A stretch of 64,000 bases of DNA from CBDCVN01 sp965223045 (GCA_965223045.1 CBDCVN010000013.1:1550001-1614000); one strand, 5' to 3'. Counted from the first letter of the stretch, positions 1-8,812 are shown. Notes: generated from the sequence alone by a model not told the origin. A program made the numbers and translations.

Positions 1-679
1 ACCCGCGTCCGCAAATTCCTCAAGGAGGCTCCTACAAGCTTATTCTTTGATTATTATTTGCTATAAACAGGCTCAAAGACAAGGCACTTTGTCTATAGCT
101 CGAGCACCTTAAACTTCACCACTAGCCCAGTGCTAAAAGCTATTGGCTAACCTACTTTGAGACATCCAATTAGCGAGCCATAGGTGGGGCTTCTAGTGGA
201 TGTTGCTGTCAATTAAGCAGCAAGTGCGTAAGGTTGATAACCGTTGCCAGTTAACATTTTAGTGGATTATTAACGAGGCCAACCACTATCCTCGGCTTGC
301 AACCTCTCTATCGGTAACTTACGTCGAGACCAAATCGCCCCCTCGTAATGCTACTTTCATAGAAAATATATTCTCTATGATTTCCACCGCAAAATTTACG
401 GTGGAGTTAAATTTTGGCACAAAATTAGTTTTGTTGCAAGCCAAATGAAAATTAGTCTAGCTTTAAAAAGCCTTGCTACAATAAGCACCTATGCATAAAT
501 ACTTGTGAATTTTCTTGTGAAGCTGAAAATAGTAGCTAGAAACCAGTAGCTAGTAGTCAGTAGGGCTTAGCTATGCTGACTTCTAACTACTAACTACCTA
601 TAGACACTAAATTACTCCTAAGTGATTCACAAAAACTTTTACACCTCTGCTTAATAGTACACAAACTATTTCTCTAAGT
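1..679. other. Non-coding or decayed region at window start
   Basis: No complete gene is visible in this stretch. One reading frame on the + strand stays open from about 263 to 448 without a convincing start codon and resembles decayed coding sequence, but I do not recognise the family. One GCTCGAGC palindrome lies at 98-105. A short perfect stem (CCACCG at 384-389 with CGGTGG at 399-404) followed by an AT-rich run could be a weak terminator of the lost gene. Confidence 0.4.
546..597. repeat. Imperfect inverted repeat
   Basis: The arm GTAGCTAGTAGTCAG (546-560) pairs with CTAACTACTAACTAC (583-597) with two G-T type mismatches, around a 22-base loop. It lies upstream of the phosphatase gene and may be a dispersed intergenic repeat or a bidirectional terminator; no U-run follows it. 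Confidence 0.5.
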
Positions 680-693
680 TATAATTGTTAATA
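680..693 (+). promoter_or_regulatory. Extended -10 box of a leaderless phosphatase gene
   Basis: A perfect TATAAT at 680-685 ends eight bases before the ATG at 694, and no Shine-Dalgarno sequence lies between. Transcription would start at or next to the A of the start codon, giving a leaderless mRNA. The same arrangement recurs at other genes in this window. Confidence 0.55.
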
Positions 694-1161
694 ATGAAGA
701 TAAGCATACTTTTTGTTTGCACAGGAAACATTTGTCGCTCACCCACTGCAGAAGGGGTATTTCGGAGTATGGTTGAATCAAACAACTTAAGTAGTCAAAT
801 AAAAATTGATTCAGCAGGAACCCATGGCTACCATATAGGTGAGCCTCCTGATAAGCGTTCACAACAAGCAGCCCAAAAGCGAGGTATTGACTTGTCAAAT
901 CAAAGGGCACGCCAACTCACTGTTGGAGATTTCCAAAGCTTCAACTATTTGCTGGTAATGGACCACAGCAATTATTTATGGGCAAGCCAAATTTGCCCTA
1001 GTGAACACAATCATAAATTAAAATACTTTTTAGAGTTTGCTCCAGAATTAAACAGGAAAGACGTTCCTGACCCTTATTATGGTGGTGGGCGTGGTTTTGA
1101 GGATGTGCTTGATATGATTGAAAAAGCTTCGCAGGGGTTGCTCGAGCACTTAAGAAAATGA
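694..1161 (+). CDS. Low-molecular-weight protein-tyrosine phosphatase
   Basis: 155 aa, the usual length for this family of cytoplasmic phosphatases, which hydrolyse phosphotyrosine through a cysteinyl-phosphate intermediate. The P-loop CTGNICRS starts at residue 9 with the nucleophile Cys9 and Arg15, and the general-acid Asp is in the C-terminal DPYYGG motif. An upstream in-frame TTG at 685 exists, but it overlaps the TATAAT box, so the ATG at 694 is preferred. The gene stands alone and is followed by a lipoprotein gene on the same strand. Bacterial members act on tyrosine kinases of polysaccharide export or on arsenate; the sequence does not settle which, though several polysaccharide genes are encoded further along. 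Confidence 0.9.
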   Translation: MKISILFVCTGNICRSPTAEGVFRSMVESNNLSSQIKIDSAGTHGYHIGEPPDKRSQQAAQKRGIDLSNQRARQLTVGDFQSFNYLLVMDHSNYLWASQICPSEHNHKLKYFLEFAPELNRKDVPDPYYGGGRGFEDVLDMIEKASQGLLEHLRK

Positions 1162-1246
1162 AGCTAGGCAAAAAATCCAAAGTTTAATGAAGGTGATCTT
1201 CATTATTTATGGCTTAAAATGCTTTATAACAAGTGTGGAGGTATTA

Positions 1247-1819
1247 ATGTTGAAATTTTTCTCTTATGGTACCATCTTGGTACTGATTTTGGTTTCCTGT
1301 GCGCCTAGAACAAATTCTCAAGAAACCACTGCATCATCACAAGAAATTCAAGGATTGCCCTATTGTGGCCATGAATTATACAGGCTAGGAACAACTCGTT
1401 GTCTCAGTGAATTAATAAACTACGATGGCGAGGTAAGTTCACAAGACTTACTACTAATTTCACAACAGCAAGCACTAAAATATAAAGCTGCTTATAAAGA
1501 TGTTTATTATGAAGTTACGAGGTTAGTTAGAGCTTCTGATTGGCACCTTAGAGAACATAGTGAAGAAACAGGGGTTGTGGTAGCTGATAATACTGTAGAG
1601 CTTTGTCAGAGGGGAGCAAGCTATATTGATTATGCTCAAGATAATTGCAGTGAATTCTTTCAAGACGTGATTATAACAGTCATCAAAGAAGGTGATAATA
1701 GAACTACAGTGAGTTTTCAAGTAGCAACAAATCAAAGTAAAATTACTCGAGAACATGAAGTTGCTAGATTTACAAAAATGATTAGTGAGAACCTAAGCTC
1801 CCTTTTTGTTCAGGGCTAA
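1247..1819 (+). CDS. Hypothetical lipoprotein
   Basis: 190 aa, not recognised. The ATG at 1247 is chosen because GGAGG at 1236-1240 precedes it at good spacing; the frame is open further upstream but without a ribosome site. The N-terminus has a short basic start, a hydrophobic stretch and the lipobox LVSC, so the protein is probably lipidated and anchored in the envelope. The mature part is polar and has four further cysteines (in YCGHE, RCLSE, LCQRG and NCSEF), which suggests disulfides in the periplasm. It follows the phosphatase gene by about 85 bases and may be cotranscribed. Confidence 0.65.
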   Translation: MLKFFSYGTILVLILVSCAPRTNSQETTASSQEIQGLPYCGHELYRLGTTRCLSELINYDGEVSSQDLLLISQQQALKYKAAYKDVYYEVTRLVRASDWHLREHSEETGVVVADNTVELCQRGASYIDYAQDNCSEFFQDVIITVIKEGDNRTTVSFQVATNQSKITREHEVARFTKMISENLSSLFVQG

Positions 1820-1876
1820 AGCAACTGTAGTGCCCCAGAAAACCCTTTTCCCTAGAGAGAAATTCCCTCTGTGAGC

Positions 1877-1973
1877 ATGTCATTCTGAGGAGTATAACGA
1901 CGAAGAATCTCTGGTGGCGTAACGCAGTGAGATCCTTCGCGTAGTTTACCCTCGGAAGGGCTCAGGATGACAT
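1877..1973. repeat. Nested intergenic palindromic repeat (REP/BIME-like)
   Basis: The outer arms ATGTCATTCTGAG (1877-1889) and CTCAGGATGACAT (1961-1973) pair at 12 of 13 positions. An inner pair, CGAAGAATCTC and GAGATCCTTCG, pairs at 10 of 11. This TCATTCTGAG...CTCAGGATGA layout is a common bacterial intergenic repeat type. It sits between two convergent genes. Confidence 0.7.
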
Positions 1974-1995
1974 CGCTTGCGTTTGCGTTGGATCA

Positions 1996-2014
1996 GGCAA
2001 AAACTTATCTGGAC
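1996..2014. repeat. Short dispersed repeat, copy 1
   Basis: GGCAAAAACTTATCTGGAC here matches 10679-10697 at 18 of 19 positions, and both copies lie a short way after a GATGACAT segment and before a CTATAACT segment. The similar block is therefore about 60 bases long in each place. It is probably part of the same mobile or dispersed element as the palindrome at 1877-1973. Confidence 0.6.
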
Positions 2015-2021
2015 ATCTGTA

Positions 2022-2963
2022 TCATCTATAACTTATCCTAGGGTCAAGTAAAAGGTAAGACAAGTCAGCTAAAGTGTTTAAAAGCACAATAAAGCTAGCA
2101 TAAATAAAAATCTGTCCCTGTAAAAGTGGAAAGTCTCGCGCATCAACTGCGGTTAGTAACAAACGGCCCATGCCTGATAGGCTAAAGACCTCCTCTATGA
2201 TTATTGTGCCAATTAGTAACTCTGCAAAACCTAGGCTAACCACAGTAATGATAGTAGCAAGTGCTCCACGTAAAGCATGTTTGATCAAACGTCTTTTATT
2301 CAAACCTTTAGCTCTTGCTACAAGCATGTAGTTTTGTTTTAATATATCTAGAATAGATGCTCGAGTCATCCGCATAATAATAGCTGCTTGTCCAAGACCA
2401 AGCGCCAAAATAGGCAAAAGTAAGCTCTTTAAAGTTTGTAAGGGCTTAAATTCATTCCAAGGCACAAATTCTGTTGCTGGCAACCAATCTAATTCCACAC
2501 TAAAAAGTAGAATTAATAATAATCCCAGCCAAAAAGAGGGTACAGCTGCACCTACTTGTGATGAACTAATAATTAAGGTATCAACGTAACTACCTTGTTT
2601 TAAAGCGGACAAAATCCCTAAAGGTACAGCAATCAAACAAGCAACTAATATACCTCCAATAGCCAAAGAAATAGAAACGCTTAAACGTTGCATAATAAGT
2701 TGTGTTACAGGTTTTTTATAGTGCGTAGATTGACCAAAATCACCTTGTAAAGCTGCTAAAAACCAACCAAAAAATAGTTCTATAGGGGGTACATCTAGGC
2801 GGAGTTGCTTACGTAACGTTACTAACGTTTCAAGTTCAGCATTAGTACCTAAAATAACCTCTGCAGGATCACCGGGAACAGCTAAAATAGCTAAAGAGCC
2901 TAGTAAAGCAACAAGAAAGATTGTAATAAAAGCAGTAGTGAGGCGTCTTAGAACATAGAGCAT
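2022..2963 (-). CDS. Peptide/nickel ABC transporter permease (DppB/OppB family)
   Basis: 313 aa, typical length. It starts with the classic LYVLRRL amphipathic N-terminus and has about six membrane segments. A permease signature (EAA-like loop, ARAKGL near residue 215) contacts the ATPase. Family members form the inner-membrane channel of binding-protein-dependent importers for oligopeptides, dipeptides or nickel. What is odd is the isolation: no second permease, ATPase or binding protein lies next to it, and the 3' side is occupied by a palindromic repeat. The partner genes must be elsewhere or lost. Substrate cannot be told from the sequence. Confidence 0.88.
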   Translation of the reverse strand: MLYVLRRLTTAFITIFLVALLGSLAILAVPGDPAEVILGTNAELETLVTLRKQLRLDVPPIELFFGWFLAALQGDFGQSTHYKKPVTQLIMQRLSVSISLAIGGILVACLIAVPLGILSALKQGSYVDTLIISSSQVGAAVPSFWLGLLLILLFSVELDWLPATEFVPWNEFKPLQTLKSLLLPILALGLGQAAIIMRMTRASILDILKQNYMLVARAKGLNKRRLIKHALRGALATIITVVSLGFAELLIGTIIIEEVFSLSGMGRLLLTAVDARDFPLLQGQIFIYASFIVLLNTLADLSYLLLDPRISYR

Positions 2964-3039
2964 TAGAGCTTTACTATGATAAATATCATATGAAATTAAG
3001 GATAGATTCTAAGATACTAGTATCTTGAGGAAGATTTAT

Positions 3040-3621
3040 ATGCATGTCGAAAATTTGTGGCTACTTTGTGTAGCACTTTTTACTCTTGGTGCCATGGTTG
3101 GGTACTTTATATTTAAAGTGCAAGCTTGGTTCGAGTCCGCCAGACCTACAAAATTTGACCCAGTAGGCGAAGAGAATCCAGAAACAGCTAGTTTGAGGCT
3201 ACTTCAAAAACGAGAAGCAGAATTTAAAAACTATTATCAAACTGTTACAACTCACTATGCAAAAACAATCAAACTTTTAGATCGCTTTGATGGTGATTAT
3301 AAGGCTCTTTCACAACATTTCCAAAGCAACGTTTTTAAGGTTGTTGACAGGAATGACCTTTACAGAGCTTTAAAAGAAAACAATCCTAAAGTAGCTAATT
3401 TGCCTGCTCATCATAAAGTAAATAGATTAATGCCACTGAAAAGAAAAATGGGTGAAACAATTTCTACACTAAAACGATGTTGGCAATCAGTAGTGCATTC
3501 CTTTTCTACAAATCAAGAGGAGCTAAAGACTTCTAATTTTAATAAAATAAACACAGCTAAGGTTGTAAGTAACCCAAAAAGGCATAATGCAACAAATAAA
3601 ATAATGGTAGAGCAGATTTAA
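3040..3621 (+). CDS. YhcB/ZapG-like (DUF1043) membrane-anchored protein
   Basis: 193 aa. The ATG at 3040 is preceded by GAGGA; an in-frame TTG at 3025 overlaps that site and is less likely. Residues about 4-24 form one membrane span. The following region (EFKNYYQ, HYAKTIKLLD, DYKALSQHF) follows the DUF1043 pattern, in which an N-terminal anchor is followed by a coiled-coil and an HxAKTxxLLxxxxxDYxxLxxHL stretch. In gammaproteobacteria YhcB links envelope growth and division; that role is transferred only by analogy. The C-terminus is basic and low-complexity. The gene is convergent with rny across a short possible gene. Confidence 0.55.
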   Translation: MHVENLWLLCVALFTLGAMVGYFIFKVQAWFESARPTKFDPVGEENPETASLRLLQKREAEFKNYYQTVTTHYAKTIKLLDRFDGDYKALSQHFQSNVFKVVDRNDLYRALKENNPKVANLPAHHKVNRLMPLKRKMGETISTLKRCWQSVVHSFSTNQEELKTSNFNKINTAKVVSNPKRHNATNKIMVEQI

Positions 3622-3644
3622 ACGATGTAGCTTCAAGCCCTCAA

Positions 3645-3881
3645 ATGACTTCAAGCAAGCTTAATGAAAACCCCATTGATAGTAAGCCCATTGAAGAAGT
3701 TATTGAGGATAGAAATTCTTTGCAAACCCCTAACAAAAGTACAGAAACTATTACCACTTCCCAACACAAAAATCCTATGAAGCGTGAGGTACTCTTTATA
3801 CATGGACACAAAGCAAGAAGTTCAGGTGTCCCTATGAGTGATGTAAGCATAGGTTTACCTGTTAGTAGCGAAAATAAGTAA
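3645..3881 (+). CDS. Possible small protein, 78 aa
   Basis: A short open frame just after the YhcB-like gene, ending exactly where the convergent rny gene ends. It is rich in Ser, Lys, Glu and Asn with no recognisable domain or membrane segment. No clear ribosome site precedes the ATG. It could be a real cotranscribed gene, or the out-of-frame C-terminal extension of the preceding gene after a frameshift. Confidence 0.3.
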   Translation: MTSSKLNENPIDSKPIEEVIEDRNSLQTPNKSTETITTSQHKNPMKREVLFIHGHKARSSGVPMSDVSIGLPVSSENK

Positions 3882-5552
3882 CTACCTTGCATACTCTACT
3901 GCACGTGATTCTCTAACTACGGTAACTTGTACTTGTCCGGGGTATTCCACATCTTGTTCTATACGATTAGCAACATCTCTTGCTAGTACTACTGCTGAGG
4001 AATCATTAACTTGCTCAGGCTCAACAATAACTCTAAGTTCGCGGCCTGCTTGAATTGCGTAAGCATTGTTAACACCCGGAAAACTAGTTGCAATTGCTTC
4101 AATATTTTCAAGACGACGTAAGTAGTTCTCTAGGCTCTCTCTACGAGCACCAGGACGAGCTGCACTAATTGCATCAGCAGCAGCTACAACAATAGGATAC
4201 AAAGTTTTTGCCAGTTCGACATTATGGTGATTAGCAATAGCGTCAGTTACCTCTTCTGATTCTCCAAAGCGTCTAGCAAGACCAGCTCCAATTTCAGTAT
4301 GAGTACCCTCAATCTCGCGATCGATGGATTTGCCAATATCATGTAATAAGCCTGCCCGACGAGCTAATCCCTCATCTAACCCTAACTCAGCAGCTATAAT
4401 GCCTGTTAAATGTGCTACCTGTACAGAGTGTTTGAGTACATTTTGACCATAACTAGTCCTAAAGTGCATCCGCCCCATAAGTTGTAGAAGACCAGGCTTA
4501 ACCCCCATGACATTAGCTTCCATTGTTGCTTCTTCACCACGCTCGCGTATGTAAGTCTGCATGTCTTGCTGTGCTTTCTGAACTAATTCTTCAATACGAG
4601 CAGGATGAATACGCCCATCGGCAACAAGTTCTACTAAGGCCATTTTAGCGATCTCACGACGTATAGGGTTAAAAGATGACAAAAGCACTGCTTCGGGTGT
4701 ATCATCGATTATCAAATCTACACCAGTCAATGCCTCAAAAGTACGTATGTTGCGCCCCTCACGACCAATAATGCGACCTTTCATGGCATCATTAGGAATA
4801 GGCACTACTGAGACGCTAATAGCAGCGGAAATCTCACTAGCTGAGCGTTGAATAGCTTGGCTTATAATACTAGTTGCTTTACGCTTAGCTTCAGCATCAG
4901 CTTTCTCTAGTTGAACACGAATCCTTACTGCTTTCTCACGCTCAAGTTCTTCATCTAACTTAGTCAAAATAATCTCAGTAGCTTGCTCTTTATCCATTTG
5001 TGCAAGTTCATACATCTGTGCCTCTATATCATCCTGTTGCTTACCTAAAGTTTCTTCCCATGCTTGTAAAGTTTTATTGTGATCATTTAATTGTCTTTCT
5101 ATTTCATCAAGCTTATTGGCTCTGACATCTTGTTTTTCTCCACGGCGATTTAGTCGCTCTTCTGCTGACTCAAGGCGTTCACGATCACGCTTTATTTCTT
5201 CTCTAGCATCATGCTGTCCTTGACGCTCACGCTCTATAGCTTCACGTTTTTGTTTAACCTCATCAGCAAAGCGTTGTTGTTCACGCTCCATTTCTTGCTT
5301 AAAAAGGTTACGAGTGCGCTCACTTTCCTGTTCAAAACGTTTGTGAGCACGCTGTATTTGCATACGCCCTGTTTCTTCAGCTTCTTGTAAAAGTTTTTTA
5401 GATTCTTCTTTAGTTTGAATACGCAAACTATTGGCTTCATTCCTTGCTTCCTCAAGCACTTCTTTATCAAGGTTTTGTCTACGTTGGTAACCAAAAAAGA
5501 ACCCTGCTCCGCCACCCACTATTAAACTAAGCAGGATCGTAATAATTTCCAT
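3882..5552 (-). CDS. rny: Ribonuclease Y
   Basis: 556 aa, within the family range. RNase Y is a membrane-anchored endoribonuclease that starts mRNA decay. In order it has an N-terminal membrane span (about residues 2-22), a long charged coiled coil (about 25-215), a KH RNA-binding domain with GREGRNIR (about 260), and an HD phosphohydrolase domain with the metal-binding motif LLHDIGKS (about 402). The ATG at 5552 follows GGAAGGAAG at good spacing; the frame extends to a GTG at 5567, which is rejected because it lies before this ribosome site. Two strong inverted repeats lie immediately upstream and may control expression. Confidence 0.95.
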   Translation of the reverse strand: MEIITILLSLIVGGGAGFFFGYQRRQNLDKEVLEEARNEANSLRIQTKEESKKLLQEAEETGRMQIQRAHKRFEQESERTRNLFKQEMEREQQRFADEVKQKREAIERERQGQHDAREEIKRDRERLESAEERLNRRGEKQDVRANKLDEIERQLNDHNKTLQAWEETLGKQQDDIEAQMYELAQMDKEQATEIILTKLDEELEREKAVRIRVQLEKADAEAKRKATSIISQAIQRSASEISAAISVSVVPIPNDAMKGRIIGREGRNIRTFEALTGVDLIIDDTPEAVLLSSFNPIRREIAKMALVELVADGRIHPARIEELVQKAQQDMQTYIRERGEEATMEANVMGVKPGLLQLMGRMHFRTSYGQNVLKHSVQVAHLTGIIAAELGLDEGLARRAGLLHDIGKSIDREIEGTHTEIGAGLARRFGESEEVTDAIANHHNVELAKTLYPIVVAAADAISAARPGARRESLENYLRRLENIEAIATSFPGVNNAYAIQAGRELRVIVEPEQVNDSSAVVLARDVANRIEQDVEYPGQVQVTVVRESRAVEYAR

Positions 5553-5581
5553 GACTTCCTTCCACACTTACCTTATCTAGT

Positions 5582-5610
5582 TAACTTGCTAATATTATAT
5601 TAGCAAGTTA
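5582..5610. promoter_or_regulatory. Perfect palindrome upstream of rny
   Basis: The arms TAACTTGCTAATAT (5582-5595) and ATATTAGCAAGTTA (5597-5610) are perfect 14-base inverted copies around one base. The palindrome lies about 15 bases before the rny ribosome site, so on the mRNA it would be a stable 5' hairpin, or on DNA a repressor site. No run of T follows in the rny direction. Confidence 0.6.
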
Positions 5611-5634
5611 GGTTTTGAAACACACAAAACCTAG
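5608..5634. repeat. Second inverted repeat upstream of rny
   Basis: AGGTTTTG (5610-5617) and CAAAACCT (5625-5632) are perfect inverted copies around seven bases. The repeat directly abuts the palindrome at 5582-5610, so rny would have two stacked hairpins in its leader. This may be a terminator of something upstream or a leader structure of rny. Confidence 0.5.
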
Positions 5635-6050
5635 TTATAAAATCTTGATCACAAATTAGACTTGTATTTAATCCAACATGTAAAAAGTATTTACAAAACC
5701 CAAATCACAAATCTTGATTAACATCTATGACTTAACTGTTTTGTAAAGTTATATAGCAATTGACCTTGAAGTTTTATGGTGCCAAATTTAATTAAATTTA
5801 AGGGGGTAGTACAGATTCTGTAGCAAAGTAGACTTCAAAATTTTAATTCTAGGTCAAATTTATTGGCAAGGACAACTTCACATCAATTCCCAAAACTAAT
5901 GCTTTACTCCTTTGAACATTACATGAATATTTAACAAGCTTTTTAAACTAGATGATTCAAACTGATTATTTTTATCTTTCAATATTAACAAGTCCTTAAT
6001 ATTTTTAAATTTTTTTCAGCAGGAGCACTAATTTAACTCTAAGTACTCCT
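5635..6050. other. AT-rich intergenic region
   Basis: About 415 bases of very AT-rich sequence with no credible open frame. It should hold the rny promoter. AAATCTTGAT occurs twice (around 5639 and 5710), and a TTTAATTAAATTTAA block lies near 5786. No RNA gene was recognised. Confidence 0.4.
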
Positions 6051-6821
6051 TTATGGCTTTTCTAAATTTAACATTATGCGGCGCATGATCATTTCAGTCA
6101 ATCTAGGGAAGGCAAAACCCAAGGTTGCGAAAACCTTATTAGCTATGCCAATAATTAGTATACGATTTTTTTTATTAATAGCATGCAAAATAGACTGCGC
6201 AACTTTTTCAGGAAGCATGCGAAGGTGCTCGCGACTATTATCAGGGCTATATTTTCTAGCATGGGGAGTGCGAGTAGGGCCGGGATAAACGCTCAAGACA
6301 TGAATGTCTTTAGACACCAGTGCTACACGCAAACTACGAGCATAAGAGGCCAGACCCCTCTTACTAGCAGCATAAGTTACTGCACTAGGATAACCTACAA
6401 AGTGAGATAGTGAGGAAATGAAAACTAAAGAGCTACCAGCAGCTAACCTTTTTTCAGCAAGTAGTTTTTTAGTGAGTAACATAGGAGCAAGTAAATTTAC
6501 ATCTAGAACCTTCACTTGCTCATTTATATCAAGCTCCTCAAAGTATCCTACAGCACTTATTCCTGCACAATGAACAAAAACATTAACAACAGGCAAGTTA
6601 GCTATAATGTGATTTAAGTTAGCTTGATCACTCAAATCAGAAATTATGAATTTGCACTCAGCTTTATTGCGCTTGAGTTCCTTCGCAACTTGTTTTGAGC
6701 CTTTAGAATCACTATCTATACCAATAAGTTTATAGCCCTCATTTGCAAAACTAAACATAAGTGCTTGACCAATACCGCTAGCTGCACCCGTAATAGCACA
6801 AATTGGTTGCTTGCTTACCAT
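6051..6821 (-). CDS. Short-chain dehydrogenase/reductase
   Basis: 256 aa, typical classical SDR length. The NAD(P)-binding motif TGAASGIG is at about residue 11, and the catalytic Ser and the Tyr/Lys in YAASKRG follow near 140-160. Classical SDRs oxidise or reduce alcohols and carbonyls in the cytoplasm. The C-terminus has a hydrophobic region (FATLGFAFPRL), as in some lipid-associated SDRs. The start overlaps the end of pdxS by seven bases, so the two genes are cotranscribed, but the substrate and any link to vitamin B6 are unknown. Confidence 0.85.
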   Translation of the reverse strand: MVSKQPICAITGAASGIGQALMFSFANEGYKLIGIDSDSKGSKQVAKELKRNKAECKFIISDLSDQANLNHIIANLPVVNVFVHCAGISAVGYFEELDINEQVKVLDVNLLAPMLLTKKLLAEKRLAAGSSLVFISSLSHFVGYPSAVTYAASKRGLASYARSLRVALVSKDIHVLSVYPGPTRTPHARKYSPDNSREHLRMLPEKVAQSILHAINKKNRILIIGIANKVFATLGFAFPRLTEMIMRRIMLNLEKP

Positions 6822-7747
6822 CCTCTCGAGGCTAAAAGTTTCTCCTTTGGTAAAGTATCAATATTAATTCCTACCATTGCCTCACCTAGGTTACGTGAAG
6901 CATCAGCTAAGACCCTAGGGTTATTGTAATGAGTAACAGCTTTTACAATTGATTCAGCGCGTTTAGCAGGGTTACCTGATTTGAATATGCCTGAACCTAC
7001 AAAAACACCATCTACCCCTAGTTGCATCATTAAGGCTGCATCTGCAGGGGTGGCTACACCACCAGCTGCAAAGTTCACTACCGGTAATTTACCGTTTTCG
7101 TGTATGTAAAGGAGTATTTCGTACGGTGCTTGAAGATCTCGAGATATGGTCATTAGCTCATCACGTGAAGCCGCCTGCACCTTTCTAATGTCACCCAAGA
7201 TCTGTCTGGCATGCCGCACTGCTTCAACTACATTACCAGTACCTGCTTCTCCTTTAGTTCGAATCATAGCAGCCCCTTCACCAATACGCCTAAGTGTTTC
7301 ACCTAAATTACGTGCACCACAAACAAAGGGGACTTTAAAGTTATGCTTATCTATATGGAAGCTTTCATCAGCAGGTGTTAATACTTCAGATTCATCAATA
7401 AAATCAACGCCCAAAGATTCTAAAATTTGTGCCTCTACAAAATGACCAATCCTAACTTTAGCCATTACAGGAATAGAAACAGAGCTAATAATACCTTCGA
7501 TCAAATCAGGGTCACTCATACGGGCCACCCCACCTTGAACACGAATATCAGCAGGTACACGCTCTAAAGCCATAACAGCTGTTGCACCTGCATCTTCAGC
7601 TACCTGTGCTTGCTCTGGTGTAACTACATCCATAATCACACCACCTTTAAACATCTCAGCAAAACCTGTTTTTATTCGCAAAGTGCCTATCAGATTACTT
7701 TGGTTTGCACTATTTGTTTTATCATTCACTATTTCATTTTCAGGCAT
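6815..7747 (-). CDS. pdxS: Pyridoxal 5'-phosphate synthase, PdxS subunit
   Basis: 310 aa. PdxS condenses ribose 5-phosphate, glyceraldehyde 3-phosphate and ammonia to pyridoxal phosphate. The (beta/alpha)8 barrel is recognised from GGVIMDVV, the substrate-binding Lys in MAKVRIGH, and the phosphate-binding GGVATPADAALMM and VFVGSGIF segments. A ribosome site (AAGGTGAGG) precedes the ATG, and a TATAAT-like box lies just before that. The glutaminase partner pdxT, often adjacent, is not in this window; the downstream neighbour is an SDR. The N-terminal 25 residues are a polar extension compared with shorter members. Confidence 0.95.
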   Translation of the reverse strand: MPENEIVNDKTNSANQSNLIGTLRIKTGFAEMFKGGVIMDVVTPEQAQVAEDAGATAVMALERVPADIRVQGGVARMSDPDLIEGIISSVSIPVMAKVRIGHFVEAQILESLGVDFIDESEVLTPADESFHIDKHNFKVPFVCGARNLGETLRRIGEGAAMIRTKGEAGTGNVVEAVRHARQILGDIRKVQAASRDELMTISRDLQAPYEILLYIHENGKLPVVNFAAGGVATPADAALMMQLGVDGVFVGSGIFKSGNPAKRAESIVKAVTHYNNPRVLADASRNLGEAMVGINIDTLPKEKLLASRGW

Positions 7748-7863
7748 ACTAAAACCTCACCTTGAGATTATATACTGTTCACCGTTTAATTTTGAACATT
7801 TTATGTTACTACCTTGCGTATTTCAAATTATCTAAACAAAGGACAACAGAGTGTCCGAGGATG

Positions 7864-7888
7864 TGTTCTCAAGCTCTGCTTGAGAACA
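7864..7888. terminator. Strong hairpin between the pdxS promoter and the glycosyltransferase operon
   Basis: TGTTCTCAAGC (7864-7874) and GCTTGAGAACA (7878-7888) form a perfect 11-base-pair stem with a three-base loop. It lies just after the end of the leftward operon at 7919-10663. No U-run follows on either strand, so it may act as an RNA-protecting 3' end or with Rho. Confidence 0.5.
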
Positions 7889-7918
7889 AGTTGGTAGGTA
7901 GAGAGGTAGAGGTAGGGA

Positions 7919-8812
7919 TTAGGATAAAGCTTCTTTTACTCCAAGTCTAAAGCTTTGAGGAGAATAGCCAAAATCTTGGATTGCCTCTTTGTGTTCAAAG
8001 CATAAATCTTCATTCATTCTTTCAAACATAGCCATATTTATGTGTCTATAGCTTGGCAATACATTAGCTAAATTCAACATAGATTTTAGTAGTCTTGGCG
8101 GAATAGGAATAATTCTAGGCTTTTTCTGGAGTTCTTGGAAAATGACCCTAATCATTTCATGGTAGCTTAAGGTTTCACCACCAGATAAATTATAGGCCTT
8201 ACCAAAAGTTTCTGAATTGTTTACGGCCCTGAGACATGCTTCTGCTAAATCACCAGCATAAACAGGCTGCCTTAAGCCTTTACCCTTTGCTATTATCGGG
8301 AAGAACCCGAATCTTTTAATGAACTCAGCTATTCTAGCAATGCTCTTACCTAAACCAATACCATAAGTTAATGTAGGACGAAGTATTGTCCAAGCTATAT
8401 CATGAGCTTTGCATATTTGGATTACTTTAGACTCAGACTTAACTAGTTGCCTAACCACATCCCTTTCATGATCATTAGTTGAGTGGAGTTTAGTATATAT
8501 ACTAGTTGAGCTAAAAGCAATGAGTCTACTTCCTGTAAATTGTGACAATAAAGGTGGTAAAGCCCATAGTGGAGCTAAACTGATAAAAGTTTGAGCTTTG
8601 GGTAAAGGAGGTTCGGTTAGTAATAAACTATTTTTAAGCTTATACCACTTATGCTTACTAGGGAAAATGGGATTTTGCTTGCGACTTAGCGCAAGAGGAA
8701 TGGAGCCTTCACTTTCAAGTAAAGGTAAAAGGAAATGACCTATTATGCTCCTAGCACCAAGAACTATAATTCTTTTATTATCACCTAAAGGCTCTGAGTG
8801 GTTTAGTGCCAC
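7919..8812 (-). CDS. NAD-dependent epimerase/dehydratase-like protein
   Basis: 297 aa. The N-terminal Rossmann motif VLGARSIIG, the FSSTSIY segment and the late LSGGETLSYHEM region fit the extended SDR / NAD(P)-binding epimerase group. The usual catalytic YxxxK is not clear: the Ser-Thr-Ser-Ile-Tyr segment is followed by a different sequence, so catalysis is uncertain. It is the third gene of a leftward operon behind two glycosyltransferases and overlaps the second by 32 bases, so a role in nucleotide-sugar or surface-glycan modification is likely but inferred. Confidence 0.7.
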   Translation of the reverse strand: MALNHSEPLGDNKRIIVLGARSIIGHFLLPLLESEGSIPLALSRKQNPIFPSKHKWYKLKNSLLLTEPPLPKAQTFISLAPLWALPPLLSQFTGSRLIAFSSTSIYTKLHSTNDHERDVVRQLVKSESKVIQICKAHDIAWTILRPTLTYGIGLGKSIARIAEFIKRFGFFPIIAKGKGLRQPVYAGDLAEACLRAVNNSETFGKAYNLSGGETLSYHEMIRVIFQELQKKPRIIPIPPRLLKSMLNLANVLPSYRHINMAMFERMNEDLCFEHKEAIQDFGYSPQSFRLGVKEALS

